Shown: positions 18,175-26,710 of the stretch, one piece after another
Layout: every line of letters begins with the position of its first letter
Numbering within the stretch: position 1 is the first letter of the stretch
Assembly (NCBI RefSeq): GCF_018069565.1
Contig: NZ_JAGPNL010000009.1
Location: 1-64,000, forward strand
Direction: 5' to 3'
Source: Streptomyces tagetis
GTDB taxonomy: Bacteria; Actinomycetota; Actinomycetes; Streptomycetales; Streptomycetaceae
DNA length: 64,000 nt
Notes under the pieces: model-generated
The model's input: the letters and a program-made list of their open reading frames with translations, nothing else
Database searches by the model: none
What the model was told of the DNA's origin: nothing
Translations under genes and position numbers: made by a program

Positions 18175-18261
18175 TTCGCCGCCCCCGGGAGTCCCGGTGG
18201 CCCCCCGGGCACCCCGGGTCCCGGACGCCGCGGGCCCGCCCGCTCCGGACCGGGGCACCGC

Positions 18262-18915
18262 TCAGGGGGCCTCGCGCAGCCGCCGGGCGAACTCGGCCGC
18301 CGCGGCGCCCGGATCGTCCGCCCCGGTGATCGCCCGGACGACGACGGCCCGGCGGGCTCCCGCCTCCAGCACCTGGTCGAGGGTGGTGAGGTCGATGCCG
18401 CCGATGGCGAACCAGGGGCGCCCGGTGCCGAGGGCGGCGGTGTGGCGCACGAGGTCCAGTCCGGGGGCGGGGCGGCCGGGCTTGGTCGGGGTGGGCCAGC
18501 ACGGGCCCGTGCAGAAGTAGTCCACGCCCTCCTGCGCGGCGGCGGCCTCGGCCTCGGCGGCGGAGTGCGTGGAGCGGCCGACGAGGACGCCGTCGCCGAG
18601 GATCTCCCGGGCGGCGGGCACCGGGAGGTCGCCCTGCCCGAGGTGGAGCACGTCGGCGCGGGCCGCGTGGGCGACGTCGGCCCGGTCGTTGACCGCGAGG
18701 AGCTTGCCGTGCCGGGCGCACGCCTCGGCGAAGACCTCCAGGTGCTCCAGTTCCTCGGCGGCCTCCATGCCCTTGTCGCGCAACTGCACGATGTCGACGC
18801 CGCCGGCCAGCACCGCGTCCAGGAACGCGGGCAGGTCGCCCTGGGCCGTCCGGGCGTCGGTGCACAGGTAGAGGCGGGCGTCGGCCAGCCGGGCGCGTGC
18901 GGAGCTGTCGGGCAT
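18262..18915 (-). CDS. thiE: Thiamine-phosphate synthase
   Basis: ThiE joins the pyrimidine and thiazole halves to make thiamine phosphate. The 217-residue protein has the expected TIM-barrel motifs: LYLCTDAR, VQLRDKGM, LLAVNDRADVA, LHLGQGDLP, VGRSTHS, YFCTGPCWPTPTKPG and WFAIGGIDL. The ATG at 18915 follows GGGGGGAC. No THI-box is visible upstream, in contrast to the thiOSG operon at 21399, and a hairpin at 18984-19028 separates it from the upstream gene, so it must have its own promoter. Confidence 0.93.
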   Translation of the reverse strand: MPDSSARARLADARLYLCTDARTAQGDLPAFLDAVLAGGVDIVQLRDKGMEAAEELEHLEVFAEACARHGKLLAVNDRADVAHAARADVLHLGQGDLPVPAAREILGDGVLVGRSTHSAAEAEAAAAQEGVDYFCTGPCWPTPTKPGRPAPGLDLVRHTAALGTGRPWFAIGGIDLTTLDQVLEAGARRAVVVRAITGADDPGAAAAEFARRLREAP

Positions 18916-18983
18916 GCGGGGTCCCCCCAAGGTGGGTGTCGTACGGGCCGGCGCGGGGCGCGGCGGGTGCGGGCCCGCGCGAC

Positions 18984-19028
18984 GGCCCGCGCACCGGCGG
19001 GGGAGGTGCCCCCGCCGGGCCGCGGGCC
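18984..19028 (-). terminator. Hairpin terminator after the Rv2175c-like gene
   Basis: The inner arms CCGGCGGGGG (18994-19003) and CCCCCGCCGG (19009-19018) are perfect, with an outer 8-bp stem (18984-18991 with 19021-19028). It lies 27 bases past the stop of the Rv2175c-like gene and before thiE. Confidence 0.75.
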
Positions 19029-19054
19029 GCGCGTCGGACGGTGTGCGGTACGGG

Positions 19055-19420
19055 TCAGACGGCGAGCGCCTGGGCGCGGCGCTTCACCTCCGTCCCGCGG
19101 TTCTCGGCGAGGGCCTGGGCCGGGGTGCCGGGCAGGCTGGGGTCCGGGGTGAAGAGCCACTCCACCATTTCCTCGGCCGTGAAGCCGTCGTCCCGCAGCA
19201 GGGTCAGCGTGCCGGTGAGGCCCTTGACGACCTTGTCGCCGTCGATGAAGGCCGCCGGGACGTGCAGCGCGCGGTTCTCGCCGCGGCGTACGGCGATGAG
19301 CTGGCCTTCCTTGATCAACTGCCGCACCCGGGTCACCTCGACACCGAACCGTTCGGCGATGTCGGGGACGGTGAGCCAGTCGGGTACGAGAGCATCAATC
19401 TTCGCGTCAATCTCGGTCAC
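19055..19420 (-). CDS. Rv2175c-family DNA-binding protein
   Basis: This 121-residue protein resembles the actinobacterial Rv2175c group. A winged-helix DNA-binding half (about residues 8-60: LVPDWLTVPDIAERFGVEVTRVRQLIKEGQLIAVRRGENRALHVP) is followed by a helical C-terminal half ending NRGTEVKRRAQALAV. In Mycobacterium the homologue is reported to be a phosphorylation target of a PASTA-less Ser/Thr kinase; whether that holds here is unknown. The GTG at 19420 lies directly after GGAGGG. Confidence 0.85.
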   Translation of the reverse strand: MTEIDAKIDALVPDWLTVPDIAERFGVEVTRVRQLIKEGQLIAVRRGENRALHVPAAFIDGDKVVKGLTGTLTLLRDDGFTAEEMVEWLFTPDPSLPGTPAQALAENRGTEVKRRAQALAV

Positions 19421-19500
19421 CCCTCCAGACTGCCATCCGCCACCGACAGCCGGAAACCGGACAGGCCCGTCCCGGGGGCCGGGGCGGACCGGCCGCCGGG

Positions 19501-20742
19501 TCAGGCGGTCGCGGACTTCAGCGGCCGTGCCGGGTCGGCGAGCAGGACCGGGTCCATCGGCGTGCCCGCCTCGATCAGGCGGCGGCCCTGGGCCAGGTCC
19601 CGGGGGCGGCCCACCGCGAGCAGGGCGACGAGCCGGTCCTCGCGCAGCCAGCAGACCGACCAGGCGGGCCCGGCGGGGTCGCCGCGCCACAGCAGGGTGT
19701 CGGCGGCCGGGTGGTGGCCCGCGTACTGGACGAAGCGCCCGAACTGCTCGGACCAGAAGTACGGCACCGGGTCGTAGACCGCCGGGGCCTCCCCCGCGCC
19801 GGCGGCGACGATGTTCGCGGCGACCGTGCGGGGGCCCTGGAGGGCGTTGTCCCAGTGGTGCACGAGCAGCCGCTCGCCGTAGCGCCGGGAGGGGAAGGAG
19901 GCGCAGTCGCCGACCGCGTGGACGTCCGGGGCGGTGGTGCGCAGGTGGTCGTCGGCCGGGACCTCGCCGTGCGCGCCGAGGGCGATGCCGGAGCCGGCGA
20001 GCCAGTCGGTGGCGGGCCGGGCGCCGACGCCGACGAGGACCGCGCCGGCCGGGAGGCGGGTGCCGTCGTCCAGGACGACGGTGCCGGGCTCGACGCGCTC
20101 CACTCGCGCGCGGGTGCGCAGGACGGCGCCGCTGTCGGCGTACCAGGCGGCCATGGGGGCGGTGACCTCGGCGGGCAGCGTGCCCGCGAGCGGCCGGTCG
20201 GCGGCCTCCACGACGGTCACCTCGCACCCCGCCTCGCGGGCGGCGGTGGCGAACTCGGCGCCGATCCAGCCGGCGCCGACCACGACGACGTCGTGCTGCC
20301 GCTCCAGGACGGGGCGGAGCCGGGCGGCGTCGTCGAGGGTGCGCAGCAGGTGGACGCCGGGCACGTCCCCGGCGCCGGGCAGCCGCAGCGGTTCGGCGCC
20401 GGTGGCGAGGACGAGGGCGTCGTAGGGGACGGGCCCCTCGGAGGTGTCCAGGACGTGGTCGCCGGGGCGCAGGCCGAGCGCCTCGCAGCCGAGCCGCAGG
20501 GTGACGCCGAGCGAGTCGAAGTCGACGTCGAAGGCGGAGCCCTCGGCGGTGCCGAGCAGCACGGCCTTGGAGAGCGGGGGGCGGTCGTAGGGCCGGTGGG
20601 TCTCGGCGCCGACGAGGGTGACGGTGCCCCGGTAGCCCTCCTCGCGCAGCGCGACGGCGGTCTGCACGCCCGCCATGCCCGCGCCGACGACGACCACGCC
20701 GGCTCCCGTGCCCTGTCCCGGTTCCCGTGTCTGCTCGCTCAC
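19501..20742 (-). CDS. NAD(P)/FAD pyridine nucleotide-disulfide family reductase
   Basis: The 413-residue product has two dinucleotide folds: FAD-binding VVVVGAGMAGVQTAVALREEGYRG near residues 16-39 and NAD-binding VVVVGAGWIGAEFATAAREAGCEVTVVEAA near residues 150-180. DVHAVGDCASFPS follows near residue 275. This is the ferredoxin/rubredoxin reductase-like subgroup without redox-active cysteines. The partner is unknown. The GTG at 20742 lacks a clear ribosome site but has TATGGT six bases upstream, so it is probably leaderless. Confidence 0.88.
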   Translation of the reverse strand: MSEQTREPGQGTGAGVVVVGAGMAGVQTAVALREEGYRGTVTLVGAETHRPYDRPPLSKAVLLGTAEGSAFDVDFDSLGVTLRLGCEALGLRPGDHVLDTSEGPVPYDALVLATGAEPLRLPGAGDVPGVHLLRTLDDAARLRPVLERQHDVVVVGAGWIGAEFATAAREAGCEVTVVEAADRPLAGTLPAEVTAPMAAWYADSGAVLRTRARVERVEPGTVVLDDGTRLPAGAVLVGVGARPATDWLAGSGIALGAHGEVPADDHLRTTAPDVHAVGDCASFPSRRYGERLLVHHWDNALQGPRTVAANIVAAGAGEAPAVYDPVPYFWSEQFGRFVQYAGHHPAADTLLWRGDPAGPAWSVCWLREDRLVALLAVGRPRDLAQGRRLIEAGTPMDPVLLADPARPLKSATA

Positions 20743-20851
20743 CCGTTCACCATAGACACCCGGCCTGTCACCACCCGCACCTGACGTGCCGTCGGCGCGC
20801 GGGGCGGACCCGGGCGCGAGGCGGTGGAGGCGGACCCGGGCGCCGCCGCGG

Positions 20852-21238
20852 TCACTCCCGGACCTCCTCGACGGCGCTGGTGCCGCGGCCGGGGCCCGAC
20901 TCCCACTCCCATTCCTCCTCCAGGCGCAGGCGCCCGTCGGGCAGCTCGACGACGGTGGCGAGGCAGTGGCCGCAGGCGGTGGTCCGGTCGGTGCGGAGCT
21001 GCACGTACCGGAAGTCGAGCCGGTCGCCGTCGCGGGTGCCGATCAGCCGGCCGTGGAGGACGTCGCCGCCCGCGTACTCGGCCCACACGACGCCGTCCCG
21101 CTCGTGGTAGGCGAACCGGGTGCGGGTGCCGACCTGGCCCGCCGGCTGGTCGGCGACGGGGGCGAGGACGCGGCCGTCCAGGGAGGGCAGGGGCGGTGCG
21201 GCGGGGCCGCCGGGGCCGGGCGCGGGGGGACGGTTCAC
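20852..21238 (-). CDS. Small conserved hypothetical protein
   Basis: This 128-residue protein begins with a Pro/Gly-rich stretch and continues into a compact beta-rich domain, with FAYHERDGVVWAEYAGGDVLHGRLIGTRDGDRLDFRYVQL, a TTACGHCLATV cysteine pair, and RLRLEEEWEWESG. Homologues in streptomycetes are sometimes labelled N-acetylglutamate synthase-like, which I do not trust. The GTG at 21238 follows GGGAG. It is divergent from the TPP riboswitch-controlled thi operon. Confidence 0.7.
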   Translation of the reverse strand: MNRPPAPGPGGPAAPPLPSLDGRVLAPVADQPAGQVGTRTRFAYHERDGVVWAEYAGGDVLHGRLIGTRDGDRLDFRYVQLRTDRTTACGHCLATVVELPDGRLRLEEEWEWESGPGRGTSAVEEVRE

Positions 21239-21296
21239 GGGGAAGGCTCCCTTACTGGGACGGACGGCATCGGGCTAGGGTGGCCGACGTAAGGCA

Positions 21297-21388
21297 CACG
21301 CGGGAGCCCGGACGCACCGGGCTGAGAGGGAGGCTGGCGGCCTCCGACCGTACGAACCTGATCCGGATCATGCCGGCGAAGGGAGGGG
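21297..21388 (+). ncRNA. TPP riboswitch (THI-box)
   Basis: The thiamine pyrophosphate aptamer is recognisable from CGGGAGCCCGGACGCACCGG, the invariant CTGAGAGG (21332-21339), and the 3' hallmark ACCTGATCCGGATCATGCCG followed by GCGAAGGGAGG. The last bases (GGGAGGGG, 21381-21388) are also the Shine-Dalgarno of thiO, 10 bases before its ATG. Ligand binding should therefore hide the ribosome site and block translation directly. A TAGGGT hexamer at 21276-21281 is a plausible -10. Confidence 0.93.
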
Positions 21389-21398
21389 CTGGACGCCC

Positions 21399-22580
21399 AT
21401 GTCGTCTCCACCGTCGTCCTCGCGCACCTCGGACGTCCTCGTCGTCGGGGGCGGGATCATCGGCCTGGTCACGGCCTGGCGGGCCGCGCTGCGCGGGCTC
21501 GCCACCGCCGTCGTGGACCCCGCGCCGGGCGGCGGGGCCGCCCGGGTGGCCGCCGGGATGCTCGCCCCCGTCACCGAACTGCACTACGGCGAGCGGACGC
21601 TGCTCGCCCTCGACCTCGCCTCGGCCGAACGGTATCCGGCCTTCGCCGCCGAGCTGTCCGAGGCCACCGGGCACGGTCTCGGCTACCGCCGCTGCGGCAC
21701 CCTGGCCGTCGCGCTGGACGCCGACGACCGCGCCCACCTGCGGGAGCTGCACGCGTTCCAGGAGCGGTGCGGACTGGAGTCCACGTGGCTGCCGGGGCGG
21801 GAGTGCCGGCGCCTGGAGCCGATGCTCGCGCCCGGCGTGCGCGGGGGGCTGCGGGTCGACGGCGACCACCAGATCGACCCCCGGCGGCTGGCCCGCGCGC
21901 TGGTCGTCGCCTGCGAACGGGCGGGCGTGGTCTTCCACCGGGACGAGGCCGTCCGGCTCACCGTCGCCGGGGAGCGGGCCACGGGCGTCGTCACGGCGGA
22001 CGGTACGGAGGCGGCGGCCGGGCAGGTGGTGCTGGCCGCGGGCAGTCTCAGCGGCCGGCTCGCGGGCGTCCCCGAGGAGGTCCGCCCCCCGGTGCGGCCG
22101 GTCAAGGGCCAGGTGCTGCGGCTGACGATGCCGCGGGCGCACGCGCCGCTGCTCGGGCGCACGGTGCGCGCGGTGGTCCGCGGCAACCCCCTCTACCTGG
22201 TGCCCCGGGAGAACGGCGAGCTGGTCGTCGGCGCCACCAGCGAGGAGCTGGGCTGGGACACGACGGTCACCGCGGGCGGGGTCTACGAGCTGCTGCGCGA
22301 CGCCCACGAGCTGGTGCCGGGCATCACGGAGCTGCCGCTGACGGAGACCCTGGCGGGCCTGCGCCCCGGCTCCCCCGACAACGCCCCGCTGCTCGGCGCC
22401 ACCGCGCTGCCGGGGCTGCTGCTGGCCACCGGGCACCACCGCAACGGCGTCCTGCTGACCCCGGTCACCGGCGACGTGATGGCCGAGATCCTCACCGGCG
22501 GGGAGCCGCCCGCCGTCGCCCGTCCCTTCACCCCCCGGCGTTTCGACGCCGTCCCCGCACCCACGGAGCAGCCCGTATGA
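21399..22580 (+). CDS. thiO: Glycine oxidase ThiO
   Basis: ThiO oxidises glycine to the dehydroglycine needed for thiazole formation in aerobes. The 393-residue product has FAD-binding VLVVGGGIIGLVTAWRAALRG near residues 10-30, followed by GGAARVAAGMLAPVTE. VKGQVLRL and GLRPGSPDNAPLLG are towards the C-terminus, with GHHRNGVLLTPVTG at the FAD end motif. The ATG at 21399 is controlled by the upstream TPP riboswitch. The stop overlaps the thiS start (ATGA), so thiO, thiS and thiG form one operon. Confidence 0.93.
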   Translation: MSSPPSSSRTSDVLVVGGGIIGLVTAWRAALRGLATAVVDPAPGGGAARVAAGMLAPVTELHYGERTLLALDLASAERYPAFAAELSEATGHGLGYRRCGTLAVALDADDRAHLRELHAFQERCGLESTWLPGRECRRLEPMLAPGVRGGLRVDGDHQIDPRRLARALVVACERAGVVFHRDEAVRLTVAGERATGVVTADGTEAAAGQVVLAAGSLSGRLAGVPEEVRPPVRPVKGQVLRLTMPRAHAPLLGRTVRAVVRGNPLYLVPRENGELVVGATSEELGWDTTVTAGGVYELLRDAHELVPGITELPLTETLAGLRPGSPDNAPLLGATALPGLLLATGHHRNGVLLTPVTGDVMAEILTGGEPPAVARPFTPRRFDAVPAPTEQPV

Positions 22581-22789
22581 GCACCGACGTCACGATCCGC
22601 GTCAACGGGGAGCCGCGCGAGGTGGCTCCCGGCACCGCCCTGGACACGCTGGTGGGCACCCTCACCGCGGCGCCCTCGGGTGTGGCCGCCGCCGTCAACG
22701 AGACCGTCGTCCCGCGCGCCCGGTGGTCCGCCACCGCGCTCGCCGAGGGTGACCGGGTCGAGGTCCTCACCGCCGTGCAGGGAGGCTGA
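22577..22789 (+). CDS. thiS: Sulfur carrier protein ThiS
   Basis: This 70-residue ubiquitin-like protein ends in the required Gly-Gly (TAVQGG), which is adenylated and converted to thiocarboxylate to deliver sulfur for the thiazole ring. The N-terminus is MSTDVTIRVNGEPREVAPGT. Its ATG overlaps the thiO stop, and a GGAGG that spans its own last codons serves as the thiG ribosome site. Confidence 0.95.
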   Translation: MSTDVTIRVNGEPREVAPGTALDTLVGTLTAAPSGVAAAVNETVVPRARWSATALAEGDRVEVLTAVQGG

Positions 22790-22791
22790 TC

Positions 22792-23589
22792 ATGGCCGAC
22801 GACCCCTTCGTCCTCGGCGGTACGGCCTTCACGTCCCGGCTGATCATGGGCACCGGCGGCGCCCCCAGCCTGGACGTGCTGGAACGCTCGCTGACCGCGT
22901 CCGGCACCGAGCTGACCACGGTGGCGATGCGCCGGGTGGACCCGTCGGTGCACGGCTCGGTGCTGTCGGTGCTGGAGCGGCTGGGCATCCGGGTGCTGCC
23001 GAACACGGCCGGCTGCTACACGGCCGGGGAGGCGGTGCTCACCGCGCGCCTGGCCCGGGAGGCGCTCGGCACGGATCTGGTCAAGCTGGAGGTCATCGCC
23101 GACGAACGGACCCTGCTGCCGGACCCGGTCGAGCTGCTGGAGGCGGCCGAGACCCTGGTCGACGACGGCTTCACGGTGCTGCCGTACACCAACGACGACC
23201 CGGTGCTGGCGCGGCGGCTGGAGGAGGTGGGCTGCGCGGCGGTCATGCCGCTGGGCTCGCCGATCGGCTCTGGGCTCGGCATCCGCAACCCGCACAACTT
23301 CGAGCTGATCGTGGAGCGGGCCGGGGTGCCGGTGATCCTGGACGCGGGCGCCGGTACGGCGTCGGACGCGGCGCTGGCGATGGAGCTGGGGTGCGCGGGG
23401 GTGATGCTCGCCTCGGCGGTGACGCGGGCGCGGGAGCCGGTGCTGATGGCGTCCGCGATGCGGGCGGCGGTGGAGGCGGGGCGGCTGGCGTGGCGGGCGG
23501 GGCGGATTCCGCGGCGGTGGTTCGCCGAGGCGTCGTCCCCTGCGGGGGGCCTCGCGTCGTTGGACCCCGAGCGGCCCGCTTTCCGGTAG
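22792..23589 (+). CDS. thiG: Thiazole synthase ThiG
   Basis: ThiG condenses dehydroglycine, ThiS-thiocarboxylate and deoxyxylulose 5-phosphate to the thiazole phosphate. The 265-residue TIM barrel has the usual length, with FTSRLIMGTGG at the start, the Schiff-base Lys98 in DLVKLEVIAD, and phosphate-binding segments VMPLGSPIGSGLGI and VILDAGAGTASDAALAMELGCAGVMLASAV. The ATG at 22792 begins two bases after the thiS stop. thiF and thiC are not in the window. Confidence 0.96.
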   Translation: MADDPFVLGGTAFTSRLIMGTGGAPSLDVLERSLTASGTELTTVAMRRVDPSVHGSVLSVLERLGIRVLPNTAGCYTAGEAVLTARLAREALGTDLVKLEVIADERTLLPDPVELLEAAETLVDDGFTVLPYTNDDPVLARRLEEVGCAAVMPLGSPIGSGLGIRNPHNFELIVERAGVPVILDAGAGTASDAALAMELGCAGVMLASAVTRAREPVLMASAMRAAVEAGRLAWRAGRIPRRWFAEASSPAGGLASLDPERPAFR

Positions 23590-23796
23590 CCCGGCGTCGC
23601 CCGTACCGCGCGGGGGTCTCCCACCCGCGCACCACCTGTTCACCGTCGGTCAAGAGGTGAAGGTCTCACGTCGGGGCCGGGCGCCGTCGGCGGCGGGCGG
23701 TGGTGGGTGGGCAGGTGTGTCACAGGTGGGCTTCAGGGGGGTTCCGGTCGTGGGCGGGGCCGTCGGGTGTCCGTTTCGGCTCGTACACTCACCTGC

Positions 23797-25731
23797 GTGG
23801 ACACGACCCTTCAGGACCCTCTGGTCGGGCAGGTGCTCGACGGCCGGTACCGCGTCGAGGCGCGGATCGCGGTCGGCGGGATGGCCACGGTCTACCGGGC
23901 CGTGGACACCCGCCTCGACCGCGTGCTCGCGCTGAAGGTGATGCACCCGGGCCTCGCCACCGACGCGACCTTCGTCGAGCGCTTCATCCGCGAGGCCAAG
24001 TCGGCGGCCCGGCTCGACCACCCCAACGTCGTCCAGGTCTTCGACCAGGGCGCCCAGGGGGCCTACGTCTACCTGGCGATGGAGTACGTCTCCGGCTGCA
24101 CCCTGCGCGACGTGCTGCGCGAGCGCGGGGCGCTCCAGCCCCGGGCGGCGTTCGGCATCCTGGAGCCGGTGCTGGCCGCGCTCGGCGCCGCGCACCGGGC
24201 CGGGTTCGTGCACCGGGACATGAAGCCGGAGAACGTGCTGATAGGGGACGACGGCCGGGTCAAGGTCGCCGACTTCGGGCTGGTCCGGGCCGTGAACACG
24301 GTGACCAGCACCACCGGCGCCGTCCTCGGCACCGTCTCCTACCTGGCGCCCGAGCAGATCGAGCACGGCACCGCCGACCCCCGGGTCGACGTGTACGCGT
24401 GCGGGGTCGTCCTCTACGAGATGCTGACCGGCGGCAAGCCGCACGAGGGCGACTCCGCCGCCCAGGTGTTCTACAAGCACCTGCACGAGGACGTTCCGCC
24501 GCCCTCCGCCGTCGTGCCGGGGCTGCCGTACGCGCTGGACGAGCTGGTCGCCGAGGCCACCGCGCGCACGCCGGCGATCCGCCCCTCCGACGCGGTGGCG
24601 CTGCTGGCGCGGACCCGCGAGGCGCACGCGGCGCTGAGCGCGGAGCAACTGGACGCGGTGCCGCCGCAGGCGCTGAGCGCGGAGCACGACAACGCCGAGG
24701 ACCGCACCAGCGTGATCCCCCGGTCCCTGGCCGTGCCCCGCCCGCTGCCGGTGAACGAGGACGAGGACGCCCACCCGGCGGACGGGGTGCACCGCACCAG
24801 CCGGCTGGCCGTCCCGCCGGTGCCGCCGCGGCGCGGACCGGCGGGGCTGCCGCGCGGGCCGCTGGCGATCGTCGCGGCCGTACTGCTCGTGCTCGGCCTC
24901 GGCACGGGCGTCTGGTACATCAACTCGGGCCAGTTCACCAAGGTGCCGCCGCTGCTGTCCAAGACGGAGGCGCAGGCCCGGGAGCGGCTGGAGCAGGCCG
25001 GCCTCGGGGTCGGCACGGTCCGGCACGCCCACAGCGACACGGTCGAGCGGGGCGCCGTCATCAGCACCGATCCCGCGGCGGGCGCCCGTATCCGCAAGAA
25101 CGACGCGGTGTCGTTCACGCTCTCCGACGGGCCCCGGACGGTGAAGCTGCCGGACGTGGCGGGCTACCGGGAGGACCGGGCCCGCGCGCTGCTCCAGGAC
25201 GAGGGGCTGGAGCCGGGGATGGCGACCCAGGAGTTCAGCGACGACGTGCCCCGGGGCTTCGTGGTCTCCACCAGCCCGGCCGCGGGCACCGAGGTGCGCG
25301 GCGGCACCGCCGTCGCCCTGGTGCTCAGCAAGGGCCGCCCCGTCGAGGTGCCCGACGTCACCGGCGAGGACCTGGAGGACGCGCGGGCGGAGCTGACCGA
25401 GGCCGGTCTCACCGTCGAGGTCGCCCCCGAGCAGGTCACCTCCGCGCACGACAAGGGCCAGGTCGCCCGGCAGACGCCGGACCCCGGCAGCCGGGCCGCC
25501 GAGGGCGACACGGTGACGCTGACGGTGTCCAAGGGCCCGGAGATGGTGGAGGTGCCGGACGTGGTCGGCGAGAACGTGTCGGACGCCCGGCGGACGCTGG
25601 AGAAGGCCGGTTTCGGGGTGAAGGAGGACCGCGGTCTGTTCGGGCTCTTCGGCGACACGGTGAAGGAGCAGTCCGTGCCGGGCGGCGACACCGCCCCGAA
25701 GGGGTCGACGATCACCCTCCGCATCCGCTGA
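23797..25731 (+). CDS. PASTA-domain Ser/Thr protein kinase
   Basis: The 644-residue product is a transmembrane Ser/Thr kinase. The kinase domain occupies about residues 18-275, with GGMATVYR, the ATP-anchoring Lys47, catalytic HRDMKPENV (Asp141) and DFG (Asp159). A juxtamembrane linker and one membrane span (about residues 354-376) follow. Four PASTA repeats start near 382 with segments such as VKLPDVAGYREDRARALL, VEVPDVTGEDLEDARAEL and VEVPDVVGENVSDARRTL. PASTA domains bind peptidoglycan fragments, so the kinase probably senses wall state. The GTG at 23797 has no ribosome site; TACACT lies seven bases upstream (leaderless). Confidence 0.93.
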   Translation: MDTTLQDPLVGQVLDGRYRVEARIAVGGMATVYRAVDTRLDRVLALKVMHPGLATDATFVERFIREAKSAARLDHPNVVQVFDQGAQGAYVYLAMEYVSGCTLRDVLRERGALQPRAAFGILEPVLAALGAAHRAGFVHRDMKPENVLIGDDGRVKVADFGLVRAVNTVTSTTGAVLGTVSYLAPEQIEHGTADPRVDVYACGVVLYEMLTGGKPHEGDSAAQVFYKHLHEDVPPPSAVVPGLPYALDELVAEATARTPAIRPSDAVALLARTREAHAALSAEQLDAVPPQALSAEHDNAEDRTSVIPRSLAVPRPLPVNEDEDAHPADGVHRTSRLAVPPVPPRRGPAGLPRGPLAIVAAVLLVLGLGTGVWYINSGQFTKVPPLLSKTEAQARERLEQAGLGVGTVRHAHSDTVERGAVISTDPAAGARIRKNDAVSFTLSDGPRTVKLPDVAGYREDRARALLQDEGLEPGMATQEFSDDVPRGFVVSTSPAAGTEVRGGTAVALVLSKGRPVEVPDVTGEDLEDARAELTEAGLTVEVAPEQVTSAHDKGQVARQTPDPGSRAAEGDTVTLTVSKGPEMVEVPDVVGENVSDARRTLEKAGFGVKEDRGLFGLFGDTVKEQSVPGGDTAPKGSTITLRIR

Positions 25732-25789
25732 TCCCCCCTGGTCCCCCGGTCCCCGGCGTCCCGCGCCGGGGGCATGACACCCTTGAGGC

Positions 25790-26668
25790 GTGAACAGTCT
25801 CGGGTCCGCCCCCTCCCGCAATCCCGTCGGCGCCCACGTCCCCGTCGCCGGCGGCCTGCACTCCACCGGCGTGTCCGCCGCCCGCGAGCTGAAGGCGGAG
25901 GCCGTGCAGGTCTTCGTCGCCAATCCGCGCGGCTGGGCCACGCCGGCCGGCGACCCGGCGCAGGACGAGGCGTTCCGCGCCGCCTGCGCCGAGGCGTCGA
26001 TCCCGGCCTACGTGCACGCCCCGTACCTGATCAACTTCGGTTCGCACACCGAGGCGACGGTGGAGCGGTCGGTGGAGTCGCTTCGGCACTCGCTGCGGCG
26101 CGGGCGGGCCATCGGGGCGCTCGGCGTGGTCGTGCACACCGGCAGCGCGACCGGCGGCCGGGAGCGGGAGGTGGCCCTGCGCCAGGTGCGCGAGCGGCTG
26201 CTGCCGCTGCTGGACGAGCTGACCCACGACGACGATCCGTACCTGCTGCTGGAGTCGACCGCCGGGCAGGGCGCGTCGCTGTGCTCGCGGACCTGGGACT
26301 TCGGCCCGTACTTCGAGGCGCTGGACGCCCATCCCAGGCTGGGCGTCTGCCTGGACACCTGCCACATCTTCGCGGCGGGGCACGACCTGGCCGGCCCCGA
26401 CGGGATGCACCGCACCCTCGACCAGTTGGTGGAGACGGTGGGCGAGGGCCGGCTGCGGCTGGTCCACGCCAACGACTCCAAGGACGTCTCGGGCGCCCGC
26501 AAGGACCGGCACGAGAACATCGGCGCCGGGCACATCGGCGAGGAGCCGTTCCGGGCGCTGATGACCCATCCGGCGACCGAGGGCGTGCCCCTGGTCATCG
26601 AGACGCCGGGCGGCCCGCAGGGGCACGCGGCGGACGTGGAGCGGCTGAAGAAGCTCCGCGACGGCTGA
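25790..26668 (+). CDS. nfo: Endonuclease IV-type AP endonuclease
   Basis: Endonuclease IV cleaves DNA at abasic sites using three zinc ions. The 292-residue TIM barrel carries the expected ligand motifs: GAHVPVAGGL, YVHAPYLINFGS, VVVHTGSATGG, LLLESTAGQGASL, GVCLDTCHIFAAGHDL, LVHANDSKDVSGARKDRHENIGAGHIG and VIETPGG. The GTG at 25790 is 58 bases after the kinase stop. The product could also be called deoxyribonuclease IV. Confidence 0.93.
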   Translation: MNSLGSAPSRNPVGAHVPVAGGLHSTGVSAARELKAEAVQVFVANPRGWATPAGDPAQDEAFRAACAEASIPAYVHAPYLINFGSHTEATVERSVESLRHSLRRGRAIGALGVVVHTGSATGGREREVALRQVRERLLPLLDELTHDDDPYLLLESTAGQGASLCSRTWDFGPYFEALDAHPRLGVCLDTCHIFAAGHDLAGPDGMHRTLDQLVETVGEGRLRLVHANDSKDVSGARKDRHENIGAGHIGEEPFRALMTHPATEGVPLVIETPGGPQGHAADVERLKKLRDG

Positions 26669-26710
26669 CCGGCCCGAGCCTCCCCCGGCCCCGTCCCCGG
26701 CCCCGGGCCG

